DNA of 64,000 bases, from assembly GCA_000720805.1 (NCBI GenBank), contig JODI01000013.1, positions 62,001 to 126,000 of the forward strand, read 5' to 3'. This document shows, in pieces, positions 51,679 through 61,287 of this stretch. Within the stretch, counting starts at the first letter, position 1; every line of letters starts with the position of its first letter. Under the pieces are notes generated by a model. It was not told the origin of the DNA. It worked only from the letters and a program-made list of their open reading frames with translations, and did not search any database. The position numbers were made by a program, and so were the translations under genes. Source of the DNA: Streptomyces violaceoruber (GTDB lineage: Bacteria; Actinomycetota; Actinomycetes; Streptomycetales; Streptomycetaceae).

Positions 51679-52731
51679 CTACTGATCCTGGGGTTGTTCA
51701 GGCGTTTGCACGTGCTCGGTGTCGCACGCGTCCACGGCCCCCTGAGGTGGCGGTTTCCGGTCGGCGATCGCCTCGCGAAGGCGGCGTCGCGCGGTGGCGG
51801 AGGCGCCCGCCGTGAGGAGTGCCTCGGTCACCGCCCCCACCACCGGGGGTACGTCGAGCACGCGGGGCCGGGCCAGCGGGGCCTCGGCGGCCAGCCGCGC
51901 CTGGATGTGGTCCCGGAGCAGCACCTGACCGTTCTGCAGGGTTCCCCCGCCGAGTACGACCGGCGTCGGGGTGCGCAGGAGGCGGAGCCGGCGCAGCAGC
52001 GCGGTCACCATGGCGACGATCTCGTCGCCGAGCCGTATCACGATGCCCCGCGCCACGGCGTCGCCGCTCGCTGCGGTCGCGAAGACCAAGGGTGCCAGTC
52101 CGTGCAGGGCCGGGACCGGTATCTCGCCGCCGCTGACGGCCAGCGCGACGGATTCCACGCTGGCCAGGCCGAAGTGGGCAGGAAGGTCCCGCCTCAGCCG
52201 GGTCGCCGGGCCCCGTCCGTCGCCCGCGCGGACCGCGGCACCCAGTCCGGCCCGTGCCACGGCGAGCCCGCCGCCCCAGTCCCCCGTGATGTCGCCGAGG
52301 GAGAGGAAGCGGGCCTGACGGCCCTCGGGGTGGACCGCGGCCGCGTTGATGCCGGCGCCGGACACCACCGCGACGCCCCAGCCGTCCGGCGCCCCGGCCC
52401 GCAGAACGGCGAGCGTGTCATTGCGTACGACAGCCCGCTCGGCCACACCCAGCCGCGTCAACTGCCGTAGCGCCGACCGCTCCTGGGCCCGCCGGTCCAC
52501 ATTGGCGAGGAAGTACGCGCCGACCGCGACCGGGGTCGGGTGCGCGAGGCCGGCCTCCGCCAGTGCCCGCCGGCCCAGGTGGGCGAGCCGTTCGGCCGTG
52601 ACCTCCATCCCGTCGGTGTGCGGGCGGGTGCCCTCCCCGCGTGCCCAGGCCAGCAACCGTCCCTCGGTGTCCGCGAGGACGAGGTCGGTCTTGGAGTTTC
52701 CGCCGTCGACGCCCACCACGAGGTCAGGCAT
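51679..52731 (-). CDS. BadF/BadG-type sugar kinase (N-acetylglucosamine kinase-like)
   Basis: 350 residues of the ASKHA fold: LVVGVDGGNSKTDLVLADTEGRLLA (phosphate 1), VVRNDTLAVLRAG, GVAVVSGAGINAAA (phosphate 2), SLGDITGDWGGGLAVAR and a C-terminal TPVVLGGGTLQNG adenosine motif, as in GlcNAc kinases. It would phosphorylate the imported sugar in the cytosol. Overlaps the GH4 gene by eight bases, last gene of the ROK-controlled operon. A C-terminal extension of about 30 residues is polar and probably disordered. Confidence 0.88.
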   Translation of the reverse strand: MPDLVVGVDGGNSKTDLVLADTEGRLLAWARGEGTRPHTDGMEVTAERLAHLGRRALAEAGLAHPTPVAVGAYFLANVDRRAQERSALRQLTRLGVAERAVVRNDTLAVLRAGAPDGWGVAVVSGAGINAAAVHPEGRQARFLSLGDITGDWGGGLAVARAGLGAAVRAGDGRGPATRLRRDLPAHFGLASVESVALAVSGGEIPVPALHGLAPLVFATAASGDAVARGIVIRLGDEIVAMVTALLRRLRLLRTPTPVVLGGGTLQNGQVLLRDHIQARLAAEAPLARPRVLDVPPVVGAVTEALLTAGASATARRRLREAIADRKPPPQGAVDACDTEHVQTPEQPQDQ

Positions 52732-54007
52732 CGACGGCCTCGCCTGCGAAGAACCGGGGCAGATGGCGGCGGTTGGCCGCCAACAGCGCGTTCAGGAGTG
52801 CGTCCGCCCGGTCCCATTCGCGTACGAGGGGATTGGCCACGAGGGCGCGCCGGGCCACCGCCCGGTCCCCCGTCAGGGCGGCTTCGACGGTGAGGGTCTC
52901 GTACGCGGTGACCGACTGGACGAGCCCGAGCATCTCCGGCGGCAGGGCAGGTACCGGTTCCGGGTGCGGTCCGGCGGTGTCGACCTGTGCCGGTACCTCG
53001 ACGACGGCGTCGTCCGGCAGGCCCGCCAGGACGCCGTCGTTGCGCACGTTCACGTAGTGGTGCGCGCCGTCGCCGGTGAGCAGGCTGGTGACCAGGGCGG
53101 CCGCGGCCTCGCTGTAGTACGCCCCGCCTCTGCGGTCCAGCAGTTCGGGTTTGCGGTCCAGCGCGGGGTCCGTGTAGAGGGTGAGCAACTCCCTCTCGAT
53201 GGCCATGACTTGGTCCGCCCGGTGGGTCCCGGACTGCTGGCTGCGGACCTCGTCGTCGGTGCAGTAGAAGTAGTGCAGGTAGTACGAGGGGATGGCCCCG
53301 AGGTCGCGCAGCGCACCGGCCGGGACACGCACCTGCGCGGCGAGTTCGTCGAGCGCGTCGCCGGTCAGCAGCTCCGGCAGGCGGTCCACTCCGTCCACGG
53401 TGACCGAGCGGATCCAGGACAGGTGGTTGAGGCCCGCGTGGCCGAGCCGTACCCGGTCGGGGTCGGCGCCGAGCCGGGCGGCCAGCTGCCGCTGGAACTT
53501 GATCGCCACGTTGCACAGACCGACGGCGCGGTGGCCGGCGTCCAGCAGTGCGCGGGTGACGATGCCGACCGGGTTGGTGAAGTCCACGATCCACGCGCCG
53601 GGCAGGGATCTGCGGCGTACCTCCGCGGCGATGTCGAGCACCACCGGGACCGTGCGCAGCGCCTTCGCGAAGCCACCGGGCCCGGTGGTCTCCTGGCCGA
53701 GCAGGCCGAACTCGTTCGGCAGGGTCTCGTCCACCAGCCGGGCCGCCTGGCCGCCCACGCGCAGTTGGATCAGCACCGCGGCCGCTCCGTCCAGCGCGGG
53801 ACCGAGGTCGGTCGTGGTGGTCAGCCGGCCCCGGAATCCGTGCCGGTCGAGGATGCGGCGGGACAGGCCGCCGACCACGGCCAGGCGTTCGGCGTCGATG
53901 TCCTGCAGGACGAGTTCGTCGACCGGCAGCAGCTGGGCACGCCGGGCGAAGCCCTCGATCAGTTCGGGCGTGTACGTACTGCCACCGCCGACAACGGTGA
54001 TCTTCAC
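52724..54007 (-). CDS. GH4 glycosidase (6-phospho-beta-glucosidase-like)
   Basis: 427 residues. NAD-binding KITVVGGGSTYTPEL at the start, DIDAERL after strand 2, DFTNPVGIVTRALL, metal ligands Cys in VGLCNVAIKFQ and His in AGLNHLSWI, and SYYLHYFY around the catalytic Tyr: the GH4 set with redox-assisted cleavage needing NAD+ and Mn2+. Most beta-type relatives read CNVPI; here the Pro is Ala. GTG at 54007 after GGGAG is chosen; a TTG four codons earlier is open. A sugar kinase gene follows, so kinase and GH4 may act in sequence. Confidence 0.9.
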   Translation of the reverse strand: MKITVVGGGSTYTPELIEGFARRAQLLPVDELVLQDIDAERLAVVGGLSRRILDRHGFRGRLTTTTDLGPALDGAAAVLIQLRVGGQAARLVDETLPNEFGLLGQETTGPGGFAKALRTVPVVLDIAAEVRRRSLPGAWIVDFTNPVGIVTRALLDAGHRAVGLCNVAIKFQRQLAARLGADPDRVRLGHAGLNHLSWIRSVTVDGVDRLPELLTGDALDELAAQVRVPAGALRDLGAIPSYYLHYFYCTDDEVRSQQSGTHRADQVMAIERELLTLYTDPALDRKPELLDRRGGAYYSEAAAALVTSLLTGDGAHHYVNVRNDGVLAGLPDDAVVEVPAQVDTAGPHPEPVPALPPEMLGLVQSVTAYETLTVEAALTGDRAVARRALVANPLVREWDRADALLNALLAANRRHLPRFFAGEAVDA

Positions 54008-54055
54008 TCGTGCTCCCAAGGCTGTGTGTGGGGGGCGCTGCGGGTGTGTGGGGCC

Positions 54056-54919
54056 TCAGCCCTTGACGCCGGTCAGCGCGATACCCTCGACGAAGACCTT
54101 CTGCGCCAGGAAGAACAGCACCAGGACGGGCAGCAGGAACATCAGCGAGGCCGCCATCTGCAGCTGGTAGGCGTTCTGGTGCCCGTTCTTGGCGAGCTGG
54201 CTGAGGGCCACCGCGAGGGTCTGGCCGGTGTCGCTGTTCCCGGTGTAGAGCAGCGGGTTGTAGAAGTCGTTCCACGCGTACAGGAACGCGAAGAGGCCCA
54301 CGGCGGCGATCGCCGGCCTGGTCATGGGGACCAGGACCCGCAGCAGGATGCGCAGCTCCCCCGCGCCGTCCATCCGGGCGGCCTCGGTGAACTCGTCGGG
54401 GATGGTGAGGAAGAACTGGCGCAGCAGGAAGATGCTGAACGCGTCGCCGAAGAACGTGGGGACGATGAGCGGTTTGAGGGTTCCCACCCAGCCGATGTGC
54501 GAGTACATCACGTACAGAGGCAGGCTGGTGACCTGGGCGGGGATCATCATCGCGGCCAGTACGACCATGAAGACGGCCTCGCGGCCCCGCCACCGCAGCC
54601 GGGCCAGCGCGTAGGCGACCGGCACCGAGGAGATGACGACGCCGATCGTGGACAGCCCGGCGTACAGCATCGTGTTGGCCAGGTCGCGGCCGAACGGCAT
54701 GGCAGAGAAGACCTCCCGGAAGTTGCCGAACTCCCAGGGTGAGGGCCACAGCGAGCCGGTACCGGCCTGGTGCTGGGTCATGAACGCGGTGAGGACGCAG
54801 ATCGTCAGCGGCAGCAGGAAGCAGAGGGCGACCGCGACGGCGGGCGCGTGCTCGGCCAGCAGGTACAACAGACGGCGCTTGAGCGGACGTTGATGCTTCG
54901 TCAGGTCCAGTGTGCTCAT
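54056..54919 (-). CDS. Carbohydrate ABC transporter permease (MalG type)
   Basis: 287 residues, six helices. EAA loop DEFTEAARMDGAGELRILLRVLVPMTRPA. AAMMIPAQVTSLPLYVMYSHIGW and the C-terminal QKVFVEGIALTGVKG are typical. The ATG overlaps the stop of the other permease gene (ATGA). No dedicated ATPase gene, as in the rhamnosidase locus. Confidence 0.94.
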   Translation of the reverse strand: MSTLDLTKHQRPLKRRLLYLLAEHAPAVAVALCFLLPLTICVLTAFMTQHQAGTGSLWPSPWEFGNFREVFSAMPFGRDLANTMLYAGLSTIGVVISSVPVAYALARLRWRGREAVFMVVLAAMMIPAQVTSLPLYVMYSHIGWVGTLKPLIVPTFFGDAFSIFLLRQFFLTIPDEFTEAARMDGAGELRILLRVLVPMTRPAIAAVGLFAFLYAWNDFYNPLLYTGNSDTGQTLAVALSQLAKNGHQNAYQLQMAASLMFLLPVLVLFFLAQKVFVEGIALTGVKG

Positions 54920-55920
54920 CGGCCACCGCCCGCGTGGTGTACGAAGCGGCGCGAGGCGCGGATGAACACCACGGTCGCCGCGAAGATGACCAGGAACAGC
55001 AGCCAGGCCATGGCCGAGGCGTATCCGGTCTTGAAGTAGGAGAAGCCCTGCCGGTACAGCTCCGTCGAGTAGAACAGCAGGGAGTTGCCGGGATAGCCGA
55101 TCAGGTCGTTGCTGGACGACGTGGCGTTGGCCGAGCTGGAGGCGACGAACGCCTCGGTGAAGTACTGGAAGGTGTAGATCATCCCGGTGAGCAGGGCGAA
55201 GAAGATGACGGGGGAGATCGCCGGCAGGGTGATGCTCCGGAACTTCTGCAGGGCGTTCGCGCCGTCGAGTTCGGCGGCCTCGTACAACTCGCGTGGTACG
55301 TCGAGCATGGCGGCGGAGAAGATGACCATCACGTTGCCGCTGGCCCACAGCGCCATCAGGACGAGGCTGGGCTTGGACCAGGCGGGGTCGGCGAACCATC
55401 CCGGGCCGGTCACGCCCACCAGGTCCAGCAGCCGGTTGAGCGGTCCGACCGGGTTGAGCAGCACGATGAAGGACAGGGCGGCGGCCACCACCGGCACCAT
55501 GGACGGCAGGAAGAACAGGGTGCGGTACACGGCCCTGCCGCGCTTGACGCGGATGATCACCCAGGCGGTGAGCATGGCCCAGCCGGTGCGCAGCGGCACC
55601 ATGACGACGACCATCCACACGGTGTTCCGCACCGCCACCCAGAAGGTGTCCGACTGGCTGAACAGGGCGCGGTAGTTGCGCAGTCCGACGAACTGGACCG
55701 GCCGGTACGAGCCGGCCTGGAAGTCGGTGAGCGAGTAGTACAGCGTGGCGCTCACCGGGTACAGCACGAAGACGGCGAACCCGATGACGAACGGGGACAG
55801 GAAGCCGAGTACGACCCACCAGCGGGCCCTGCTCGGACGGCGCCGGGAACCCCGGGCGGGACGCGTGCGCGTCCCGCCCGGGGCGTCGCCGACGGGGGCG
55901 ACCACGGTCGTCATCGTCAC
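54916..55920 (-). CDS. Carbohydrate ABC transporter permease (MalF type)
   Basis: 334 residues. A basic N-terminal stretch rich in Arg and Pro, then VVLGFLSPFVIGFAVFVLYPVSATLYYSLTDF and five more helices; EAA loop RELYEAAELDGANALQKFRSITLPAISP. GTG start overlaps the stop of the binding-protein gene (GTGA). FQYFTEAFVASSSANATSSSND is a longer Ser/Asn loop than usual. Confidence 0.94.
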   Translation of the reverse strand: MTMTTVVAPVGDAPGGTRTRPARGSRRRPSRARWWVVLGFLSPFVIGFAVFVLYPVSATLYYSLTDFQAGSYRPVQFVGLRNYRALFSQSDTFWVAVRNTVWMVVVMVPLRTGWAMLTAWVIIRVKRGRAVYRTLFFLPSMVPVVAAALSFIVLLNPVGPLNRLLDLVGVTGPGWFADPAWSKPSLVLMALWASGNVMVIFSAAMLDVPRELYEAAELDGANALQKFRSITLPAISPVIFFALLTGMIYTFQYFTEAFVASSSANATSSSNDLIGYPGNSLLFYSTELYRQGFSYFKTGYASAMAWLLFLVIFAATVVFIRASRRFVHHAGGGR

Positions 55921-57263
55921 TGCCCGCTCTCGGAGTTGAGAGAGTCGATCTTCTTCCCGACGGCGGCGAGTCCGGCGGCGGCGTCCTTGACCTTGCCCTG
56001 CTCGTACTCGAGCAGGAACGCGCGCCAGGTGTCCATGTCCTCGACGCCCGCCGGGGTGAGCGTCTTGTAGGAGGAGTCCGGGTTCTGGAAGATGTCGACG
56101 AACGGCTTCCAGTGCGGGTCCTTGGCCTTGTCCCAGGCCTTCAGCGCGGCGAACGTGGTGGGGATGTTGTAGACAGTGTCGGCGAGGGTGTTGAGGAAGG
56201 TGGTGTCGGTGGTGAGCTGCTGGAGTGCGAAGAAGGCCTCCTGCTTGTGCTGCGAGCCGGCCGACAGATAGGCGACGGTGCCGAGGGTGCTGCCCGCGCC
56301 GTACGTCCCCGACGATCCGTCGAGCACCGGCATCGGGACGACGCCGTAGTCGAAGTCCTTCTTCTCGGAGGCGATCTCACCGACGTGCCACTCACCGTCG
56401 AACTCCATGGCCGCGGCACCGGTCAGCAGCGGGTTGCCCGCGTCGTCGGCGTGCGGCTGGTAGCGGCCGACGAACTTCTGCACGTTCGCCTTGCCGTAGT
56501 AGTCGATGAGGTCCTGGTCCCACTTCAGCAGCTGCTGCCACTTGGGGTCGGAGGCGAAGGTCGTCTTGCCGTCCTTGCCGTAGAAGTCGCTGCCGCTGTG
56601 CGCTCCGGTGAAGGCGTACCGGTTGACGTCGAAGTCGGAGCGGGGCACGAAGCCGAAGGTCTTGATGGAGCCGTCCGCGTTCTTCACGGTGAGTTTCTTC
56701 GCGGCGGCGGTCAGCTCGGCGAGCGTCCTGGGCGGCTTGAGGCCGGCCGCGTCGAACATCTTCTTGTTGTAGTAGAGGGCGAACGCGTCGGTCAGCAGCG
56801 GCAGCGCGCACTGCTTGCTCTGGTAGCGGGTGTAGACGAGGGTCGCGGGCGGGAACGTCTTGGCCGTGTCCACACCGGCCGAGGACAGGTACGGCTTCAG
56901 GTCGGCGACCGTGCCGTTGTAGCAGAACTTGGCCACGTTGTCGGGCGTGGAGCTGATGAACACGTCGGGCGGGTTGCCCGCGGCGACCGCCTTGGCGTAG
57001 GCGGCGTCGTCCTTGTTGGGCACGAAGTTGACGGTCAGCCACGGGTACTTGGTGTGCAGTTGGCCCAGCGTCGCCTTGAAGGCGGCGACCTCGTTGGGGA
57101 GGTGGTTGAACGTCCAGACGGTGACGGTGGTGGGCTTGTGTGACGCGCCCGCCGAGATGGCGGTATCGGGTTCCGACGACGTGGGCCCGGTGGACGTACA
57201 GCCGGCCAGCAGCAGTACGCCGGCGGCCGTGACGGCCGCGGCCCCGGTGATAGATTTGAACAC
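55917..57263 (-). CDS. Carbohydrate ABC transporter substrate-binding lipoprotein
   Basis: 448 residues. Lipobox LLLAGC (ITGAAAVTAAGVLLLAGCTST). SBP_bac_1 features: TVWTFNHLPNEVAAFKATLGQL, NPPDVFISSTPDNVAKF, LTDAFALYYNKKMFDAAGLKPPRTLAELTAAAKKL, and GAAAMEFDGEWHVGEI. GTG start with GAGGAAGG nine bases before. It lies 126 bp after the ROK gene and heads the transport genes. Confidence 0.94.
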   Translation of the reverse strand: MFKSITGAAAVTAAGVLLLAGCTSTGPTSSEPDTAISAGASHKPTTVTVWTFNHLPNEVAAFKATLGQLHTKYPWLTVNFVPNKDDAAYAKAVAAGNPPDVFISSTPDNVAKFCYNGTVADLKPYLSSAGVDTAKTFPPATLVYTRYQSKQCALPLLTDAFALYYNKKMFDAAGLKPPRTLAELTAAAKKLTVKNADGSIKTFGFVPRSDFDVNRYAFTGAHSGSDFYGKDGKTTFASDPKWQQLLKWDQDLIDYYGKANVQKFVGRYQPHADDAGNPLLTGAAAMEFDGEWHVGEIASEKKDFDYGVVPMPVLDGSSGTYGAGSTLGTVAYLSAGSQHKQEAFFALQQLTTDTTFLNTLADTVYNIPTTFAALKAWDKAKDPHWKPFVDIFQNPDSSYKTLTPAGVEDMDTWRAFLLEYEQGKVKDAAAGLAAVGKKIDSLNSESGQ

Positions 57264-57389
57264 TGATCGTCCTTCCTCGGAGATGGCATTCCCTGGGTGA
57301 CGGATCGGTCGGTCGGTCCTCCGGGCGTGGCAACGCCCGGTGACCTCTGGCGGCGACGCTGTCCGGCAAGACGGCGTCGCCGCGGTGCA

Positions 57390-58601
57390 TCAGGTCAGAG
57401 ACAGCGGTGGCTCCGCCGGTGCGTCGGGGGTGGTGGCGGCGGCGAAGGCGGACTCACGCGCCAGCTCCGCCGACATGGTGGTGGCACCGGTGAGGACGGC
57501 GTCCGGACCGAGGTCCGAGACGACCACCGGGGGCCGGAACGTACTGAAATCAGCCAGGTGACGGGCGACCGGTTCGAGCAGCAGGTCACCGTTGGCGCCG
57601 ATGGCGCCGCCCAGCACGATGAGTGCCGGGTCGATCAGGGGCACCACGCAGGCCACCACGTAGGCGACGCTGCGGGCGGTGTCGTCCACGATCCCGAGCG
57701 CGCCGGGATCTCCGGCTCGGGCGAGTTCGAAGACGGTACGGGGACTGCCGTCACCCGGCAGTCCCAGGCTGTGCGCCCGGGCGCTGATGTACCGCGCGCC
57801 CAGGTGGTCCTGTACGAGGTCCCGGCGCTGCCCGACCGGCGCGATCATCCGGTCGCTGGGCAGATAGCCCGCCTCCCCCGCGACTCCGGTGGCACCCCGC
57901 CGGACGCGGCCGTCGACCACCAGGCCGAGGCCGAGGCCGACGCCCAGGCTGACCAGGACGAAGTCGTCGACCTCGGTGCCGCGGCCGTGAGTGCGCTCGG
58001 CCAGCGCGGCGAGGTTCACGTCGTTCTCCAGGACCAGCGGCACGGGTACGACGCGGCCGAGCGCCTCGCCGAGCCCGCGTCCGGCGTCGGGGAGCCCGGC
58101 CGCGTACGACAGGCTGCGTCCGTCCGGGCCGACCGCGGCAGGCAGACCCATGACGACCTGGGTGATGCCCTCCAGCGGGCGGTCCACCTGCCGGGCCAGC
58201 TCCACGCACATCTGCAGGACCTGCCCGACGAGTGCGTCGCCGCCCTGGTGGCCGAGCTGCTCGGCCTCGGACCGCGCCCGGACCCGCCCGGTGACGTCCG
58301 CGACAGCGGCCCGGATCTTCCGGTGCCCCACGTCCACGCCGACCGCGAAGGCGCAGTCGGCGTTCACCTCGTACTGCGCCGGCGCCGGCCCCTTACGCCC
58401 GGTCACCGGGCCCACCTCGGTGATCACCCCGCGCTCCAGCAGCAGCCCGACCGCAGCCGCCACGGTCGGGCGGGACAGGGGGAACCGTCGGGCGAGGTCG
58501 GTGGTCGTGATCGGTCCCGCCTCGTCGATCGCCTCCAGCACAGCGCGCCCGTTGAGCGAACGGAGCAGCCGCTGCGGGCCTGCTGGGTAACGGCGGGTCA
58601 C
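57390..58601 (-). CDS. ROK family transcriptional regulator
   Basis: 403 residues. N-terminal winged helix LRSLNGRAVLEAIDEAGPITTTDLARRFPLSRPTVAAAVGLLLERGVITE, then a ROK kinase-like sensor fold with AVGVDVGHRKIRAAVADVTG and ENDVNLAALAERTHG, VSLGVGLGLGLVVDGRVRRGATGVAGEAGYLP. The CxCGxxGCxE zinc motif normal in ROK proteins is not present after the GEAGYLP segment, so metal binding may be lost. GTG at 58601 follows GAGGGCACC. First of the minus-strand set, with an inverted repeat 28 bp upstream, and probably controls the operon. Confidence 0.9.
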   Translation of the reverse strand: MTRRYPAGPQRLLRSLNGRAVLEAIDEAGPITTTDLARRFPLSRPTVAAAVGLLLERGVITEVGPVTGRKGPAPAQYEVNADCAFAVGVDVGHRKIRAAVADVTGRVRARSEAEQLGHQGGDALVGQVLQMCVELARQVDRPLEGITQVVMGLPAAVGPDGRSLSYAAGLPDAGRGLGEALGRVVPVPLVLENDVNLAALAERTHGRGTEVDDFVLVSLGVGLGLGLVVDGRVRRGATGVAGEAGYLPSDRMIAPVGQRRDLVQDHLGARYISARAHSLGLPGDGSPRTVFELARAGDPGALGIVDDTARSVAYVVACVVPLIDPALIVLGGAIGANGDLLLEPVARHLADFSTFRPPVVVSDLGPDAVLTGATTMSAELARESAFAAATTPDAPAEPPLSLT

Positions 58602-58962
58602 GGTGCCCTCATCTCGCCATCCGGGCTGTAAGAAAGAAAGTTGCTTATTTATACGCGCGGGTCTGGCCGGAATCAACCCTTCACGGACATCACTTCCACC
58701 CACGGATTCCGTCGGCGCGCGCGTCTCCTGGGTGACCGGCCGCGAGCACGCCCAAGCACGGCCTGATCCCCCAGCGAAGCCGGACGCGACCCCCAGACAT
58801 CGGTCCACTAGCCACCTTCGGCGAGAGGGCTGGACGGGACAGCCGCAGCCGGCCTGCTAATACAGCCATCGCCGATTTCCAATAGGTCGGAGGTCTTCCC
58901 CTTGACTCAAGAGGCCTGCACTATGCCCAGGAAGTTCACAACCAGAAATGGGAGGCACCTAC
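58602..58962. other. Divergent regulatory region, ROK / GH95-like
   Basis: 361 bp holding the promoters of both units and the operator at 58629. An AT-rich patch (TTGCTTATTTATACG) lies at 58641-58655. No gene was seen. Confidence 0.6.
58629..58647. promoter_or_regulatory. Candidate ROK operator
   Basis: TAAGAAA-GAAAG-TTGCTTA, arms pairing at six of seven positions, AT-rich in GC-rich DNA. It lies 28 bp before the ROK start codon. Sites of this look (AAGAAA/TTTCTT half-sites) are usual for ROK regulators of Streptomyces. Confidence 0.55.
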
Positions 58963-61287
58963 GTGACCGCGACACCAGTGAACGGCATCTCTCGAAGAGG
59001 CGTGATCGGTACGGCGGTCGCGGTCGCCGCCACGGGCTGGTCAGCCGGGTCCGGCACCGCCTGGGCGGCACCCCGGTCGTCCGGAGGCGCGGAGGATGTG
59101 TACGAACGCATGGCCAGAGCCGCCGCCTTGCGGTGGCGGCGGATGCCCGGCGACTGGAAGGACGGCCCCTTCCTCGGCAACGGTCTGCTCGGGGTACAGG
59201 TCTACCGGGGCGCGACGGCCAACTCCGTGAAGGTCATGGTCAGCCACAGCCAGGTGCAGGACCAGCGACCTCAGTGGCGTGCCCCGTACGGATTCTCCCG
59301 GTTGCCCATAGGGCATTTCGACCTCACGCTCGCCGGTGAGGTGACCGGCGTCGGCTGGACCTTGGACATCTGGGACGCCGAGCTGCGCGGTACCGTCACC
59401 ACCACCCGCGGCAGCGTCCGCTTCTCGATGCTGGTGCACAACGCCCGCACCGCGCTGCTGATCTCCACCCGGCCCAGCGCCGGCGAGGAGACCGCGGCCT
59501 GGTCGTTCACGTGGCTGCCTGCCATCTCGCCCCGCGAGAAGGACAAACCGGCCGACTACACGGGCAACCCCGACCCCCGCACCGGATCCGCCGGCACGAC
59601 CCACTACGTCGAGCAGCCGCTGATCGCGGGCGGCGGATGGACCACCGCCTGGCGCGAACGGCGCGTCGGCAGCGGCAGGTTGCTGGCCGCGCACATCGTC
59701 TACGGCTTCCCCGAGGACCTCTCGCGCACGACGGAGCGGGCGGTCGCCGAAGTGTCGCGCACGCTCTCCGCCGACCCGGACGAACTGGTGCGCGCCCACC
59801 GCGCCTGGTGGCACCGCTTCTACCGGCGCAGCCTGGTCTCGGTACCCGACAAACGCATCCAGAACTTCTACTGGATCCAGCTCTACAAGGCCGCCTGCGC
59901 CACCCGCGCCGGCGGGCCCTCGATGTCCGAGTGGGGGCCGTGGTACCCGGAGACCGGCGGCAGTTGGAGCGCCGTCTGGTGGAACCTCAACGTACAGATC
60001 GCCACCTGGCTCATCCAGGGATCCGCTCACCCCGAACTCGACTCCGTCACCTCGACCTTCAAGAACTTCGAGAAGTACCTGCCGCTGTCCGTCCCGCCGG
60101 AGTACCAGGACGGCGACACCTACGCCCTGGCCCACCCCTCGGACTGGATGCTGCGCCCCGGCGCCAAGACGGTCGGCATCCCCGGCACCTCCACCAAGAC
60201 CGACAACAACGGCAATCTCATCTGGGCCATGCACAACGTCTGGCTCAGCTACCGCCACACCATGGACGTGTCGATCGTGCGGGACGTCCTCTACCCGATC
60301 CTCGTCAAGGCGGTGAACTTCTACGACCACTTCCTGTACGAGGGCAGCGACGGAAAACTGCACCTGCCGCTCACCCGTTCGCCCGAGTGGGCGGACGCCA
60401 CCGACTGCACCTACGACCTCTCCCTGATCCGCTGGGGCTGCGCCACCCTCCTCGACTGTCTGCGCATTCTCCGCACGGATCATCCGCGCGCCGGACGCTG
60501 GCGCGAGATCCTCCAGCGCCTGGTGGACTACCCGCGCGACGCGACCGGCGTCAACATCGGCGCCGGCAAACCCCTCACCGAGTCCCACCGGCACTTCTCG
60601 CACATGCTGTGGCTCTTCCCGCTGCACGAGCTGAGCTGGGACCGCCCCTCCGACCGGGACACCATACGGACGACCTTCGACCACTGGGTCGAGGACCGCA
60701 GCCTGTGGGCCGGTTACAGCTACGCCGCCGCGTCCTCGATGGCCTCCTTGGTGGAACGACCTGAGGACGCCCTCGACTTCCTGACCTTCTTCACCGACGG
60801 CAACCTCATCAAGAACGCGTGGATGACCGCGAACACCATGTATGTGGAGGGCGGGAACCTGGCCATCGAGAGCCCGCTGACGGCGGCCCAGTCGGTCCTC
60901 GACATGGCGGTGCAGAGCCACGGTGGTGTCGTACGGGCCTTCCCCTCCGTGTCACGGCGCTGGCCGGACCTGTCGGTGCAAGGCCTGCGCACCCAGGGCG
61001 CGTTCCTCGTCGACGCGAACCGATCGGGCGGCCGGACCCGATGGGTGCGCGTCCGCAGCGAGGCCGGCGCGCCGCTCGTGCTGCAGCACGGCATCGGCGG
61101 CGCCATCGACGTACGGGACGAGCGCGGGCGGCGGCTGCGGTACCGGGAGACAGCCCCCGGCCGCATCCTGATCCCGCTCGGCCGGAACGAAACCGCCGTC
61201 GTACTCCCCCGCGGCACCGACCCGGACCTGGGCCCGCGTGACGTGCCGGCCCTCGGCGACGCGAAACCGTGGGGACTGCCGGACTGA
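58963..61287 (+). CDS. Tat-exported GH95-like glycosidase
   Basis: 774 residues. Twin-arginine signal (ISRRGVIGTAVAVAATGWSAGSGTAWA). Then an N-terminal beta domain (DGPFLGNGLLGVQVYRGA, usual for GH95 alpha-L-fucosidase/galactosidase relatives) and an (alpha/alpha)6 barrel: PWYPETGGSWSAVWWNLNVQIATWLI, LPLTRSPEW (likely catalytic Glu), SHRHFSHMLWLFPLHELSWDRP, and VEGGNLAIESPLTAAQSVLDM. GTG at 58963 with GGGAGG seven bases upstream is better than the ATG five codons before. Divergent from the ROK/ABC/GH4 operon, it probably frees the sugar that the transporter imports. Confidence 0.85.
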   Translation: MTATPVNGISRRGVIGTAVAVAATGWSAGSGTAWAAPRSSGGAEDVYERMARAAALRWRRMPGDWKDGPFLGNGLLGVQVYRGATANSVKVMVSHSQVQDQRPQWRAPYGFSRLPIGHFDLTLAGEVTGVGWTLDIWDAELRGTVTTTRGSVRFSMLVHNARTALLISTRPSAGEETAAWSFTWLPAISPREKDKPADYTGNPDPRTGSAGTTHYVEQPLIAGGGWTTAWRERRVGSGRLLAAHIVYGFPEDLSRTTERAVAEVSRTLSADPDELVRAHRAWWHRFYRRSLVSVPDKRIQNFYWIQLYKAACATRAGGPSMSEWGPWYPETGGSWSAVWWNLNVQIATWLIQGSAHPELDSVTSTFKNFEKYLPLSVPPEYQDGDTYALAHPSDWMLRPGAKTVGIPGTSTKTDNNGNLIWAMHNVWLSYRHTMDVSIVRDVLYPILVKAVNFYDHFLYEGSDGKLHLPLTRSPEWADATDCTYDLSLIRWGCATLLDCLRILRTDHPRAGRWREILQRLVDYPRDATGVNIGAGKPLTESHRHFSHMLWLFPLHELSWDRPSDRDTIRTTFDHWVEDRSLWAGYSYAAASSMASLVERPEDALDFLTFFTDGNLIKNAWMTANTMYVEGGNLAIESPLTAAQSVLDMAVQSHGGVVRAFPSVSRRWPDLSVQGLRTQGAFLVDANRSGGRTRWVRVRSEAGAPLVLQHGIGGAIDVRDERGRRLRYRETAPGRILIPLGRNETAVVLPRGTDPDLGPRDVPALGDAKPWGLPD

